This document shows positions 22,409 through 34,323 of a stretch of DNA of 64,000 nt, one piece after another (position 1 is the first letter of the stretch; every line of letters begins with the position of its first letter). The stretch is from Campanula takesimana. Lineage: Eukaryota > Streptophyta > Magnoliopsida > Asterales > Campanulaceae. The notes under the pieces were generated by a model. It saw nothing but the letters and a program-made list of their open reading frames with translations. It did no database searches and was not told where the DNA came from. The translations under genes and the position numbers were made by a program. The stretch lies in NCBI GenBank assembly GCA_026119855.1, contig JAOWBW010001303.1:248001-312000 (forward strand), given 5' to 3'.

Positions 22409-23193
22409 ATGGATCCATCGCTCCCCCGCTGGTATCGTGGCAAACAACCTCTTTATGGTAATCCCGTTCAACACTCCGATGCTCAATCTAATCTCTCTCA
22501 AATCGAACGAGAGTTAGAATCTCCACTGCCTCGTATCATACCTGGTCCCGCTGGTATTGCAGCAGAGGCCGTGCGGCGGCATTACTCCGGAAAAGCTCAT
22601 GTCTCTCAGGATCCACCCCAGTCGACCCAAGAGGCCATAAGGAGAAAGCTTGAAGAGCCGGAGGAGGATGAAGATTTCCAGCGCAAACCATGGCTTTCTG
22701 CAATGGATTATCTCACTGCAGAGGGTACATATTTCCCGTTGAGAACGATCAAGGAGAAATGCAAACAACATGACAGGGTGGAACAGGTATAATATTTTAC
22801 ATTAATTATAGTTAAGGTTGATATTTAAAAATAATTGGTCGTTATGTTTTTGTTTTATTAGGTTGTTGTTGTCGTGAAGGAGTGCAAACCAACTGGTTAT
22901 GGCTCTGTTTTCGGTGACTTTGAAGGATCCGACTGACACAATTGAAGCTTTCATTGCTGACAATACGCTCAGGTATGAAAGTGACATAGGTGTTGGTGCT
23001 GTTCTAATACTTAATCAGGTATGAAATATTTTACTTAACATTACACTCCCTAAGGATATATTCCTTAACATTTTGTTCTAAATGTTTTGTTTTGTTGATC
23101 TATTAGGTTGTTGTCTTTGCCGTCACACGCTCCAAAAAACTACTTAACATTACACTTTCTAATGTTTCTAAGGTCTTCCCTAAAGATTGTTAA
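22409..23193 (+). pseudogene. HROB-like (DUF4539 OB-fold) gene copy, frameshifted
   Basis: Three exons fit: 22409-22786, 22862-23018 and 23107-23193, with GT-AG introns. About 206 codons would result. Exon 1 has IIPGPAGIAAEAVRR and DEDFQRKPWLSAMDYL. Exons 2 and 3 have VVVVVKECKPTGYGS, the out-of-frame VTLKDPTDTIEAFI, VGAVLIL and LNITLSNVSKVFPKD. This pattern matches the OB-fold domain of homologous recombination OB-fold protein (HROB/C17orf53), which recruits the MCM8-MCM9 helicase in animals. The plant family members are poorly studied. Exon 2 is 157 nt where 156 would keep the frame; an extra T in the TTTT run near 22908 causes a shift. I infer capture from a host gene. Confidence 0.72.
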
Positions 23194-23270
23194 GTTAATG
23201 TGTTGGACATGTAATATATGGATTTGTGTCGGATTTACTACCTACCGGGATTTATGTAATATTTTCCTAT

Positions 23271-23480
23271 GTGACCGGGCTGTGGTCACTGAATTTATTT
23301 GATTTTTATTATATTTCCTATGTGACCGGGATGTGGTCACTGAATTTATTTATTTATGTAATATTTTCCTATGTGACCGGGATGTGGTCACTGAATTTAT
23401 TTATTTATGTAATATATTCCTATGTGACCGGGTTGTGGTCACTGAATTTATTTGATTTTTGTTATATTTCCTATGTGACC
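23271..23480. repeat. 51-bp tandem repeat with hairpin cores
   Basis: GTGACCGGG starts at 23271, 23322, 23373, 23424 and 23475, an exact 51-bp period. Four complete units contain the stem GTGACC...GGTCAC. The array starts about 80 bp after the HROB-like stop codon. An ORF runs through it because 51 is divisible by three, but there is no other sign of coding. The 150 bp that follow hold short repeats of ACAAACATTCACGAATAGTT. Confidence 0.92.
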
Positions 23481-24807
23481 GGGACAACAAATAAAAAACA
23501 TTCACGAATAGTTAAATATATCACAAGTTCAAATATAATAACATCCACAAATACTTAAATATATTACAAGTTCAAAGTTCAAATAAAACAAACATTCACG
23601 AATAGTTAAACAAACATATTACAGGTACTAGAAAATAACATTTAATCTTCCTCCCTAAGAGTTGGACATCTTCTTTTAGTGTGACCTTCTACCTTGCATA
23701 TCCCGCAACGAAACTTCCTTTTCTCCACCTGCCAATCCATCCTATTTCTAATCCGCCTTGATTTAGGTCTTCCTTGCTTCTTATCACGATGGTGCATCGG
23801 GTTAGGATAAAAACTTGGGACAAGATGATCTACATTCCAATAAGCCTCGTCATGGATCGGATTAAAAGTGCCCCTCCATGTATTGTAGTACGCCTCAAGA
23901 CTGTAAAAGAAATCAACATAATTCAAACCGTCAATATGTTGGGCTTTGAAGCAGGCAAGAGCATGCGAACAAGGGTAATGATATTGCACCCATTTGCCAC
24001 AAGTGCATGTTCGAGGACCCAATTCCACCACTTGAACCCTTCCACCCCTTTCACCGCGTCTCCCCGTTGTCACTTGATAAACACCTGATGCAGTATTGTT
24101 AAATCTTCTAACATTATGATACCCAGCCTTCTTCAAGTTGAAGTCATACTTTTGTTGGACCCTTTGACTGAATAGTAGTCTCGCATTTACGTTGGGGTTA
24201 CCAGGATACCCCCCTAAAGCCCTTATTGATCCCGAGAGTCTACTTTGAAAGTATTCCACACACCTATAGAAGGCCATCTCAACAATACCTGAAACAGGCA
24301 TCCCACGCGCTCCTTTCATGACACCATTAAAAACCTCAGACAAATTGGTAGTCTTAATTCCGTACCTATATCCACCATCATGCGCCATTGACCACTTTTT
24401 AACATCCAAAAACTCAAACCATTTAACTGCCTCGCGATTGATGATACGAATCTGAGCCAAGTAATTTTTCATCTTCCGTTCCTGGGTGGCGCTAACAGCA
24501 CGCCAAAAAAGATCTTTTAAGCCAACACCCTTATTAGCATAAAGGAAATTAGCTCGTAAATGCAACATGCACCACCTGTGCACAACATCTCGTGGCCATC
24601 CGTTTTCTCCCACAGTGGCAAGGATCCCATTATGGCGATCAGATATCAAACAAACTTCACGACCCCTAATAACATGTCGGCAAACAAGATGTAAGAACCA
24701 AGACCAGTTTTCATGGTCCTCTTTTTCAACAAGAGCAAAAGCAAGTGGAAGTAAACTATCATTCGCATCAACACCCATAGCAATAAGTATTACCCCTTTA
24801 TATCTTC

Positions 24808-26219
24808 TGTTGGTCCCAGAGGGGCAACAAGGGTATGAAAAATGCTAGAGGGGGGGTGAATAGCGTTTTTAAAAATTCTTTTCAAACCCTTTTTGCAAAT
24901 CAATGGCTTATGCGCACAGTTCTCAAATAAGCTATGTATAGCGCGCAGAGAGAGTGTGAAATGCACAGCGGAAAATTAAAGCAACACTGCGCAGGGTATA
25001 CTGCGCAGGGTAAAAACGCACGCGCTAAGATTTGGCTAAACTGTTGGATAAAATCGGATTCTAAGGCAATAGGCAATAACAAACACAGCAGCAATAGCAA
25101 CAATCTGGTAAGATCAAACAAAGCAGTAATTCAGAAATAACTAAGCTGGAAGTAAATAGCAGAAATAATGAACAAGCTATTTGGAGAGGTTCGATCGATG
25201 AAAGATCTACGTCCTCTACCAAGATGGTTAGTCTTGGATTTTCTAATGAGATATATATTGATATGAGGAGCTTTTACAAGATTACAACGAATCAAAACTC
25301 AAATCAAAATCTAATCAATGAAGAGCAAATCCTAGACTAAACCGGTGTTTCTCAAGAAGTAAGATCTATATGATCGAAGCTTCAAGAGGTGTGTGTGTGT
25401 CAGAAATTCTGGGCTCTATGAATCTAAGAGATGAAGAGCACGAAGAATTCTGGTGATATAAGGCTTAGAATCTGGGCAGGAGTTTGAAGGTATGAAGGTT
25501 TGAAGGTTGTTCTTGAATCTGGAAAAGTAAGCAGCAAACTTCGGAACTTCAGTAATACTTGTAAGCACAAACTCTAGCAACTTGGAAATGAAGATGAGCA
25601 GGCTATTTAAAGCAGAGAGCTTAAAACTAGCCGTTGGTTCTCTGAGCAGGGACGATGAGCTGGCACAATGGGATTAGTGCGCAGGTGTCCTTTATAGCCG
25701 TTGGAGCTCTGATCAAGGTTGATGACCTGGCACAAAGTGATTGGTGCGCAGGTGTTTTAGAGCCGTTGGATCTGAGCATGAAGGCAAAATTCAAAAGCTT
25801 CTTCAAGAAGGTTGACAGCTGTCTTCATTTGAAATATTTCTCTTGAGCGCGTCTCCACCGTTGGATCTGCTGACTGTGCAGGATTTGTCGATTATGCACA
25901 ACTAAGCGTACATCTTCTGAGAGCTTTCCAAGTTTGGTGATCTGAATGCATTGAAAACTGTGCAAGGTAAAATGCTGCGCAGAGGAGACCTGCGCAGTGA
26001 TGTACTGCGCAGAGAGTCCTGCGCAGTAACCACAGTTGCTAAGATCATTCCTTCGCTGCAAGTCCTATATACTAAGCCTATACTACAAAATGGACTATGC
26101 TAAAAATGAAGTTATAAAACTTCTTACATAGGGTTCTAGAGTCCATAAAATACTCTTAGGTGATGGTATCAATCATTTCTAACAAAAATAGGAGGGTTAA
26201 GAAGTAAGCATACCCAACA
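24808..26219 (-). repeat. 3' LTR of copia element 2
   Basis: It matches 36678-38073 almost completely. Position 25675 region reads GGGATTAGTGC here and GGGATTGGTGC in the other LTR. Confidence 0.95.
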
Positions 26220-26234
26220 ATCTCCCCCTAAAGG
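26220..26234 (-). other. Polypurine tract of copia element 2
   Basis: The sense strand reads CCTTTAGGGGGAGAT immediately before the 3' LTR. Confidence 0.85.
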
Positions 26235-26697
26235 ATTGATGCCATTACCTACTATAACAAAGGCAATTCATTGTACTTGATAATGGCATGTCCAAAAGAA
26301 TAATAATGGTCAATCATGCCTCAAGTCAATGCACACACTAGCCAATGCTATATATTTCTAGTCTATCCAAAAAATATAACTTACAATATGGGAAAGACAG
26401 AAATAACATGCAGCGCATACAAATATTGTGAATTTTAGTTTGAGTATGCGTTTAAACTGAATGTTTAAACATCATGCGTAGAAAATATGAGCAGAATATA
26501 ATATGCGCATGACGTGAAGTAAAGCATTCATTGTTCCACAAACAAAAAGTTTGAATTGAACAAGGTTTTGAAACTAATGATGCGATTTTCTCATTAAAAC
26601 TTGAAATGATAAGAGTTGGAGATTACAAGTTTGAAAGAGAAAAACAAAAAAATTGCGCACAAAAAGAAATACCTTGCGCAAAAAAAATTACAAGAAA
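26235..26697 (-). other. Non-coding 3' part of copia element 2
   Basis: This stretch between the env-like stop codon and the polypurine tract is AT-rich, with TGCGCA copies near 26510, 26655 and 26673. No ORF is supported. Confidence 0.5.
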
Positions 26698-29600
26698 CTA
26701 ATTTATATTAATGCGATGCAGGGCTTCACGCAGCTCGTTCTGCAGGCTGTTGAACTTGTTCATAAGTTCAATCTTCAACGCTTGAAACTTTTCCCTGAAC
26801 GCAACACTTTCATCAACAAATGTAACAATTCCTCTGCGCATATCTTTGTTGTCGTCTCGCAGCTCTTGGAAATTGTTTTTATACTGCAATTGATGAGCAG
26901 TCATTTGGTTGAAGTAGGATTGCTCAGCAGCCTCTATGGTATTCAGGATGGTGGTCTGCGTAGCTTCCAGACGTTGGTCAGTGTGGAGGCGCTGAGTGTT
27001 CACGCTGGCTTGAATGTCGAACATTGCTTGATCCATCCTAGCGTTGAACCCATCAGCGAAATCAGTCATCGCTTGAGTAATGCACTCCCTGACACTTTCC
27101 ATGTTGAGCGCACTAGCTTGCGCAGAACCACCTTGCATAGTCTTCTCCAAGATCTGTGCTTCAATTTCCGCAAAGCCTTCATGTAGGCCATCTGCTAGAC
27201 TCTTGCGCAGACGTTTCAGCAATCCTACAAACCCGTCATTAATCGCGGTGTAGGTGCAAACATCTTCGAGCATCCCAGCAATTGACTTCAGTGAGTCCAA
27301 AATCATCTGATCTATAGCATCGGGGATTTTCTGCGCGGAGGGGCCGGCGGAGGTACTTGGACCTGCCTTTGTTGTACTCCTCTCCCCCTTAATGGCAGCA
27401 ATCTCTATGCGCTGCGCATCAAGCTGCTCTTGAAGCATTGTCTGAGAAGTAAGCAGTTGAGCCATTTGAGACTGCGCTGCCAGTTGATTGACCTGAATAG
27501 TGTTCAAGGCTTGAAGAATTTGGCGCAGTTCAGTTGACGTGGAGAGAGAAGATGTTGAGATCGCGGGAATTGATGAAGCAGGAGGAATTGGCGCGGAGGC
27601 CTTTGGTGGAGAGTTGGTTGACAGGGGATCGAACGGAGGAGTGCGCGAATGAGAAGGCTGTTGAGGAGATAGATTAATAGGATCAGCAGCAGGTGACTTC
27701 TGCGCAGGAGAGTGCGCACTACTGCTGTCCGTATCCGTTGAGCGCACAACACCCTCTTTATCCCCTTCGGAGGGGGCAATAACTGGGGTACCCTGCGCAG
27801 CATCATCAGCCTGCGCAGCTTTGGTAACCTCATCCTCATCTGCATCCTCATCCTCCAAGTCCAGTCCATCATGGAGGACAGAAGTACCAGGTTGCGTGGT
27901 GCCAACCGGAATATTTAGACGGCGGAAGGCACTTGCACTTGGCTCAGGTGGGGAGGGTAGATCTGCTGCCTTTGGCTTACCCTTAGCAGTGCTGCGCACA
28001 GTCTGTTTCTTGCGCGGAGTTCGAACAGGAACATCCTCATTCGGCGCAGCAGCAGGGGCCTTTGTCGGTGTAGGGTCAGGGAACGCGGCATCCATCCAAT
28101 CATCGTTTTCTGCGCTTCCCTGAGCAGCAGTAGGTTTTGCAGCAACCTTGGGATCCTGCTCCCCCTGCGCGGTATCATCCGCAGCCTCATCTTCAGCAGC
28201 AGTCTCATCCATACGAGACTCGCTGTCTTCTCCGGCAATAGAAGCAGCAGTACCAGGGGGAAGTCTGGTGAATGCAGACTTTTTCTTTGATGGCGCAGGA
28301 GTGGGCGCAGGAGGATCCTTGCGCTTCTTCGAAGGTTTGGGGGCAGGAGGAGCGGGCGCATCTGTCCTGATTTTGATGCCAGCAGTAGATCTGACATCAG
28401 GAATCACCTTAACTTTTTCGGGCGCAGGTTCTGCAATACCTTTTCCCTTGCGCTTTGCTTGCGCATCTGCCGTTTCAGGCATATCAGGCGCAGAGGCCTT
28501 AGAGGGCTGCGCAGCAGCTTTCTTCGACTTGGGTTGAGGGGCTTCTTCAAGATCATCATTACTATCACTATCAACCCATGCCTCCTTGTTGGGGCTCTCA
28601 TCCTTGTTCCAGATCTTGCGATACTCACTGCGGCCAATCTCATTTCGCAGGGAATATAGATGAGAAAGAGAGTATGTTTTGGAGCAAGGGACCTTCAGGT
28701 ATGGGCGCTTCTGTACGAAGGTGCGCAGCTCAGCGATATTCATCAGATACTTGGAAAGGAGCCTACAGTGAGTTCTGTATTTGGCTACCTTTTTGTCCAT
28801 GCGCTTGTCGTAGCTATCAGAAGCGTCCCAAAGTTCATCAAACAGAACTGAAGACCAATCTAAGGCATCGCCGTTGTAGACGGCAGCGCAGTAAGCCCAC
28901 TGCTTGGAAATGAACTTGCCCTTATTTCCATTCTTGCAGTTCACAGAATCGCCAATGATGGTGCACAGGTGATACATCACCTCACCAAACTCCTTGCGAT
29001 CATGGACACTCCACTTCTTCACAAGAGTGGGTTCCCCAACCAATTTCTGCGCTAGTTTGTTCTGTTTAGCTTCAGAATAAACTTCCGGCGCATCATCAAT
29101 GTTGAAACCGCACAGCTTCTTCAGTGACGAAGGAACAATGCGCACTGAGTAGTTCTGAACAATGGAGCGGATTACATCGATCTTTTCCCTGGTGTGCTTG
29201 TGCGTCATGACCACACGCTCTGCGCTCTCGAAAAATTCATCCACCAAAGAAGGGACATAGAAGTCCTGATCTAATGTGAAGAGAGGAAGAATTCCAGAAA
29301 CGTCCATAAGATTGATGATTTTGCGTCCTACTGCGTCTTTTTGTAGCGCAGTAATATCTAACTCCCATCCTTGTAGAAAGTAGAAAGAGTTCTGCGCCAG
29401 ACAAGAAATAGTTTAGACAAATATTATTGCGCATGGTGCTTTGCGCATGCGCAGATAGCGCAAAGAAACTGATGCGCAGAAACACCATACAAGATGTAAA
29501 GAATGCGCAAAATCATAAACACTTGAAGAAAATTAAGCAATCCAAAACATGTTTAAAGAATAAGAACTTGAAATGACTGTTCATGGACGAGAACACCATG

Positions 29601-30064
29601 AACACTAAAAATCAAAGATTGACCAAAATGAACAAAAAGCATGTCAAAATGACCGCATAACTGAGACGAAAACAACCAAGCAAGTATGAAAGTCAACAGC
29701 AACAGAATAAGCCCAGAAATCAAGAATAACTGTTCGTCTGCTCAGGAGGTTTTCGGACCAAAAAGTTTGTAGAGAGCGATTAACAAAAGCATTGATCATA
29801 AAATAAAGTATATAAAGGAGTAGATCAGAGAGAGACGAACCCAAAACACCAAACGATTTCAAAAATGATTAACAGAAAAGTGAGAAATCGAAAAAGGGAG
29901 TTTCAAGAACTCGAAATACCAACAATGGCGGTTAATGAATAAACTGAGTTTTGAGGATCAGAAGTTCTTACCATATCGTCGACGGGTTTGGTTTCTTCGA
30001 CTGGAACCTCAACGACCGGTTCATGGACCTCAACTACCTTTGCTTTCGATTTTCGGGGAGCCAT
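26698..30064 (-). CDS. Envelope-like protein of copia element 2, spliced, 2 exons
   Basis: Exon 1 is 29972-30064 (31 codons, MAPRKSKAKVVEVHEPVVEV). A 580-bp intron with GTAAGA donor and GGCGCAG acceptor follows, then exon 2 is 26698-29391. Both junctions are in phase 0 and the product is 928 residues. Exon 2 starts NSFYFLQGWELDITALQKDA. The first ~270 residues resemble the domain annotated in plants as putative plant transposon protein, found in SIRE env-like ORFs. Then comes a long Pro/Ala/Lys/Glu-rich region and a C-terminal stretch with coiled-coil character (FQALKIELMNKFNSLQNELR). I see no clear signal peptide or membrane anchor, so an envelope role is not supported by sequence. Confidence 0.8.
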
Positions 30065-31007
30065 TTATAGAAGAAAAGTATAGACGGAGAAGAGAGAGAA
30101 AGGGTTGAGGATGGTCAACTAAGAAGAAAAGGAAAGCTTTGGAGAAGCAAGAGAGATTTCAGAGAAGGAAAAAATGATTGAAAGGGGAAACTTTGGAAGT
30201 TGGTAAGAAACAAGAGAGAAAAGAGAGATTTGGTGAAAGAGATTGAAAGTAGAAGAGAGAGAAAGAGAGGGTAGGTTGTTCTTATCCAGAAAAGGAAAAT
30301 GTGTGACGTCAGCGCAGGGGTAGCGATGTGATTCGCAGAAGTGGGACACGTGCTGCGATGACGTGGACCAACCGGATGCGCGCGTGCGCAGGCCTATCGC
30401 GCGCGTGAGTGAGAAGTTCTAGGTCGGTCAAGTCGAGTCAACTTCCTCATAAATGCGGAATTAGAGAAAAGACGGGCGCACGTTAGCGGGGTGACGTGGC
30501 CGAGTGGGGAAAGCGCGTGCGCAGTCTTTGCGCGCGTGTGTCAGCAAAAAGTGACTTACGGTTGTCGCATCACCTTCCTCATTAATGGTGAACAGACATT
30601 CGAAACCAGGCGCTGTCACAATCGCAGTTTGCATTGATGACACTGGGATATGCGCAGGGGTAAAATAGTAATTTCCCAAAAAAGTTCATAAATTAAATGC
30701 GCGGGAAAATTTTAAATACACAAGTACCCTTGTGAATTAGCGTTGACTTTTCAGTCAGGGACCTATGTGTAATTTCTAATGAATAGAGTACTTACCTGCG
30801 ATCCACGAAGAATTGCGCATGTTAAAGTCATGCGCAGAGCTTTAGGTAGCGTAATAGATTCGTTAAATCTCACTAGTTTCATGCGCAAATGAATTACTGC
30901 GCAGTACAATGTTGCGCAGGAGTTGCCTATATGCACGAAATTTTACCTATACGAATACTTATCAACCAAACACAAGATTGTTAGTAATAACAAATCATAT
31001 GGACAAA
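30065..31007 (-). promoter_or_regulatory. Spacer between pol and env-like gene, likely leader or promoter
   Basis: No ORF is seen. The sense strand is CT-rich next to the env-like start codon (30064-30300), as in plant 5' leaders. A TATA-like GTATTTAAAATTTT lies near 30710. TGCGCA and GCGCGC motifs are dense (30360-30545, 30640-30920). A promoter is an inference from composition. Confidence 0.4.
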
Positions 31008-34000
31008 TTATCTGAGTTCTAGCATACCCATTTCTCCTCTCAAGAAGATGAATCTCTTTGCATCAAGAGCCTTTGTGAGGATATCAGCAATTTGATTATC
31101 TGTGCCCACGTGCTCTAAATGAATGTTTCCTTTTTCCACGTGGTCCTTGAGAAAATGATATTTGATGTCGATGTGCTTTGTCTTTGAATGCATAACGGGA
31201 TTGTTTGATACTGCTATAGTGGACATATTATCGCAGAAAATTGGACAATTCCCTTCATTAATTCCGTAGTCCACTAGTTGTTGCTTCATCCAAAGGATTT
31301 GACAGCAGCAGCTTCCAGCAGCAATGTATTCAGCTTCAGTAGTGGAAATGGACACAGCAGCTTGTTTCTTGCTTGCCCACGCAACAAGTCGATTTCCAAG
31401 GAAATGACAAGTCCCACTTGTGCTCTTCCTGTCTATTGTGCATGCTGCGTAGTCTGCGTCTGAATAACCTAGCAAATCGAAATTCGAATCTTTGGTGTAC
31501 CAAAGTCCAAGGTTAACAGTTCCAGAAAGATAACGAATAATGCGTTTAACAGCAGCTAAGTGCGCTTCTCTAGGGTCCGCTTGATAGCGCGCACAGACAC
31601 AAACACTAAACATAATATCTGGCCTACTTGCAGTAAGATAAAGAAGAGAGCCAATCATACCTCGATATAAAGTTTGATCAACTTTCTTACCTTTTAAGTC
31701 TTTGTCAAGCTTATTGCCAGTGGCCATTGGAGTGTCGTATGCTTTAGCATTTTCAAGTCCAAATTTCTTGATTAAGTCCCTTGTGTATTTGGCTTGATTT
31801 ATGAAGATGCCATCATTCAATTGTTTGATTTGAAGCCCGAGGAAGAAAGTGAGTTCTCCCATCATGCTCATTTCAAACTTGCTTTTCATGAGCTTCTCGA
31901 AGCGCTTACAAAGTAACTCATTAGTAGAACCAAATATAATATCATCGACATAAATTTGAACAAGTAAAGAATGATCATTATACTTAGCAATAAAAAGAGT
32001 TGTGTCGATTTTACCGCGCTTAAAGCCTTTCTCTAGCAGGAATTTTGATAGGGTATCGTACCATGCTCTTGGAGCTTGCTTAAGTCCATACAAAGCTTTT
32101 TGAAGTTTGAAGACGTGATTTGGAAATTTGCTATCTTCGAAACCGGGAGGTTGTGCTACGTAGACCGTCTCTTGGAGTTCGCCGTTGAGAAATGCGCTTT
32201 TCACATCCATTTGATAAAGCTTGAATTTCTTGTGAGACGCATAAGCTAAGAAAATTCTTATAGCTTCAAGTCTTGCTACCGGCGCAAATGTTTCGTCGTA
32301 GTCGATTCCTTCCTCTTGCCTATAGCCTTGCGCAACCAGCCTTGCTTTGTTTCTGGTGATGCTTCCATTCTCATCCATCTTGTTTCTGAATACCCATTTT
32401 GTACCGATAACTCCTTGGTTATGGGGTCTGGGTACCAAAGTCCAAACCTTGCAGCGCTCAAATTGGTTAAGCTCTTCTTGCATAGCAGTAACCCAGCTTG
32501 AATCTTGGATCGCTTCATCAATCTTCTTTGGTTCGATTTGAGAGATAAAAGAGTGATATTCATCATCAAAGTTTGATCCTCTCCTAGTACGAACCCCTAC
32601 ATTGAGATCACCAATGATGTTTGAAGTTGGATGATCTCTAACTTCACGAACCTCGGGAGGTAAGTTAGGTTGAGTGGTAGGAATACGAAGATCTTCAATG
32701 GGTACTTCATTTGCTCCAGCATCAAGGTCATCGAAAGTGATTTGCTGAAGCGGAGAAACATCATGCGCAGGAGGAGGAGTTTGCGCATCAGGAGTCGTCA
32801 CTTCTGGCGCAGCATCAGGTGTATGCGCATGCGATGGACTTGCTTGATTATGGTTTTGATTTTCTTGATTAACATTCTGCGCAGGTGCAGTTTGAGGCTG
32901 CGTACCTGTCTCATTCTCAGCAGAATCATCAGAATCATTTGGAGCCAAATGTGGCTCAAGAAGAGAATGCTCATCAAAAGTAACATGTACAGATTCTACA
33001 ATTACTAGAGTAGTTCTATTAAAAACACGAAAAGCTTTAGAATGTTTGGCATACCCAACGAAAATACCTTCATCTGCTTTGGCGTCGAATTTACCTCTAT
33101 GATCTTTGCCATTGTAGAGGATATAGCATTTGCAGCCAAAAATCTTGAAGAAAGCAATGTTGGGCGCTCTTCCTCTCTATAGCTCATATGGAGTCTTGTT
33201 GTAGGCTTTGTTGATGAGGGATCTATTCTGAGTAAAGCAAGCAGTGTTGACAGCTTCTCCCCAGAAATACTTTGGAAGCTTATCTTCTGCTATCATTGTT
33301 TTTCCTGCCTCAATCAACGTGCGATTCTTTCTTTCCACAACGCCATTTTGTTGAGGAACTCCAGCAGCAGAGAAATTGTGATCAATTCCATGGTCATCGC
33401 AGTATTGAGCAACACCGTTATTCTTGAATTCAGTTCCATTGTCTGATCGAACACTCACGATGTCGTCTTCTTTTTGAGTTTGGAGCTTTCGAAATAGCGC
33501 AGTCAAGATATCATAGCAGTCATCTTTGGATATCATCATTTCGACCCATGTGTATCTTGAGTAGTCATCCACCACGACTAAGGTATATTTGTTTCCTCCA
33601 ATGCTTGCGGTGGTGACCGGTCCAAACAGATCCATGTGTAGCAGTTGTAAACATTTGGAAGTTGAGGAAGCAATCTTGCTGGAGAAAGACTGCTTAGGTT
33701 GTTTACCGAGCTGGCATGCTGCGCATTTTCTATCATGATGGTCAGCTACTTTGGGAAGTCCTTTGACAAGATTTTCCCTTCCAAGCTTGGCCAAATATTT
33801 GAAGTTCAAATGACTTAAGCGCTTATGCCATAGCCAGCTGCTTTCACTAACATTCTTTGCTACAAAACAGAGATTAGTGATAGAATTTATAGCAGTAAGA
33901 TCAATAATGTAAACATTAGTCTTACGAGTCCCTGTGAGCAAAGTTAGTCCGGATATGCCATCTTTGATGTAGCAGTGCGTAGCAGTGAAATGACATTCCA

Positions 34001-34286
34001 AACCTTTGTCGCAGAATTGAGATATGGATAGCAGGTTGTGCTTGAGTCCTTCTACGAGTGCAACTTTCTCAATGCACACTTTATCTTTTCTGATTCTTCC
34101 ATATCCAACTATGTGCCCTTTGTTGTTGTCACCAAAAGTTACTGAGGGACCTCTTCCTTCATGCACATCTTCAAGAGCTGTGACATCTCCAGTCATGTGT
34201 CTAGAACATCCACTGTCGAGATACCATATATGCGCTTTAGGTTGTGAAGAGTGCGCAGTAAAGCAGGAGACCTGAAAGATAGACAT
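31008..34286 (-). pseudogene. Pol of copia element 2 (protease, integrase, RT, RNase H) with one amber codon
   Basis: The frame has 1093 codons from ATG 34286 and one internal TAG at 33177-33179. Protease motif is WYLDSGCSRHMTGD; integrase has LHMDLFGPVTTASIGG, VRSDNGTEFKN and GVVERKNRTL, so the catalytic D, D and E are present. Reverse transcriptase has KWVFRNKMDENGSITRNKAR, QMDVKSAFLNGELQE and YVDDIIFG. RNase H has GYSDADYAACTIDRKSTSG and STTEAEYIAA, then DNMSTIAVSNNPVMHSKTKH. The amber interrupts integrase at TPYEL, before RGRAPN, where relatives carry Tyr or Trp. All else is intact, so the break is recent or a sequencing error. Confidence 0.92.
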
Positions 34287-34323
34287 TAAGAACGCAGGTC
34301 CCCTTTATTCTTGGGTCCTAGAG

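Noticed and set aside
23226..23558. ORF with 17-residue repeats opposite the transposase end
   Set aside because: It arises from the 51-bp tandem repeat, whose period is a multiple of three; the conserved feature is the DNA hairpin.
27821..28659. Long plus-strand ORFs rich in Ser, Ala and Gly
   Set aside because: They are antisense shadows of the Pro/Ala-rich part of the env-like gene, which has the family match and the splice structure.
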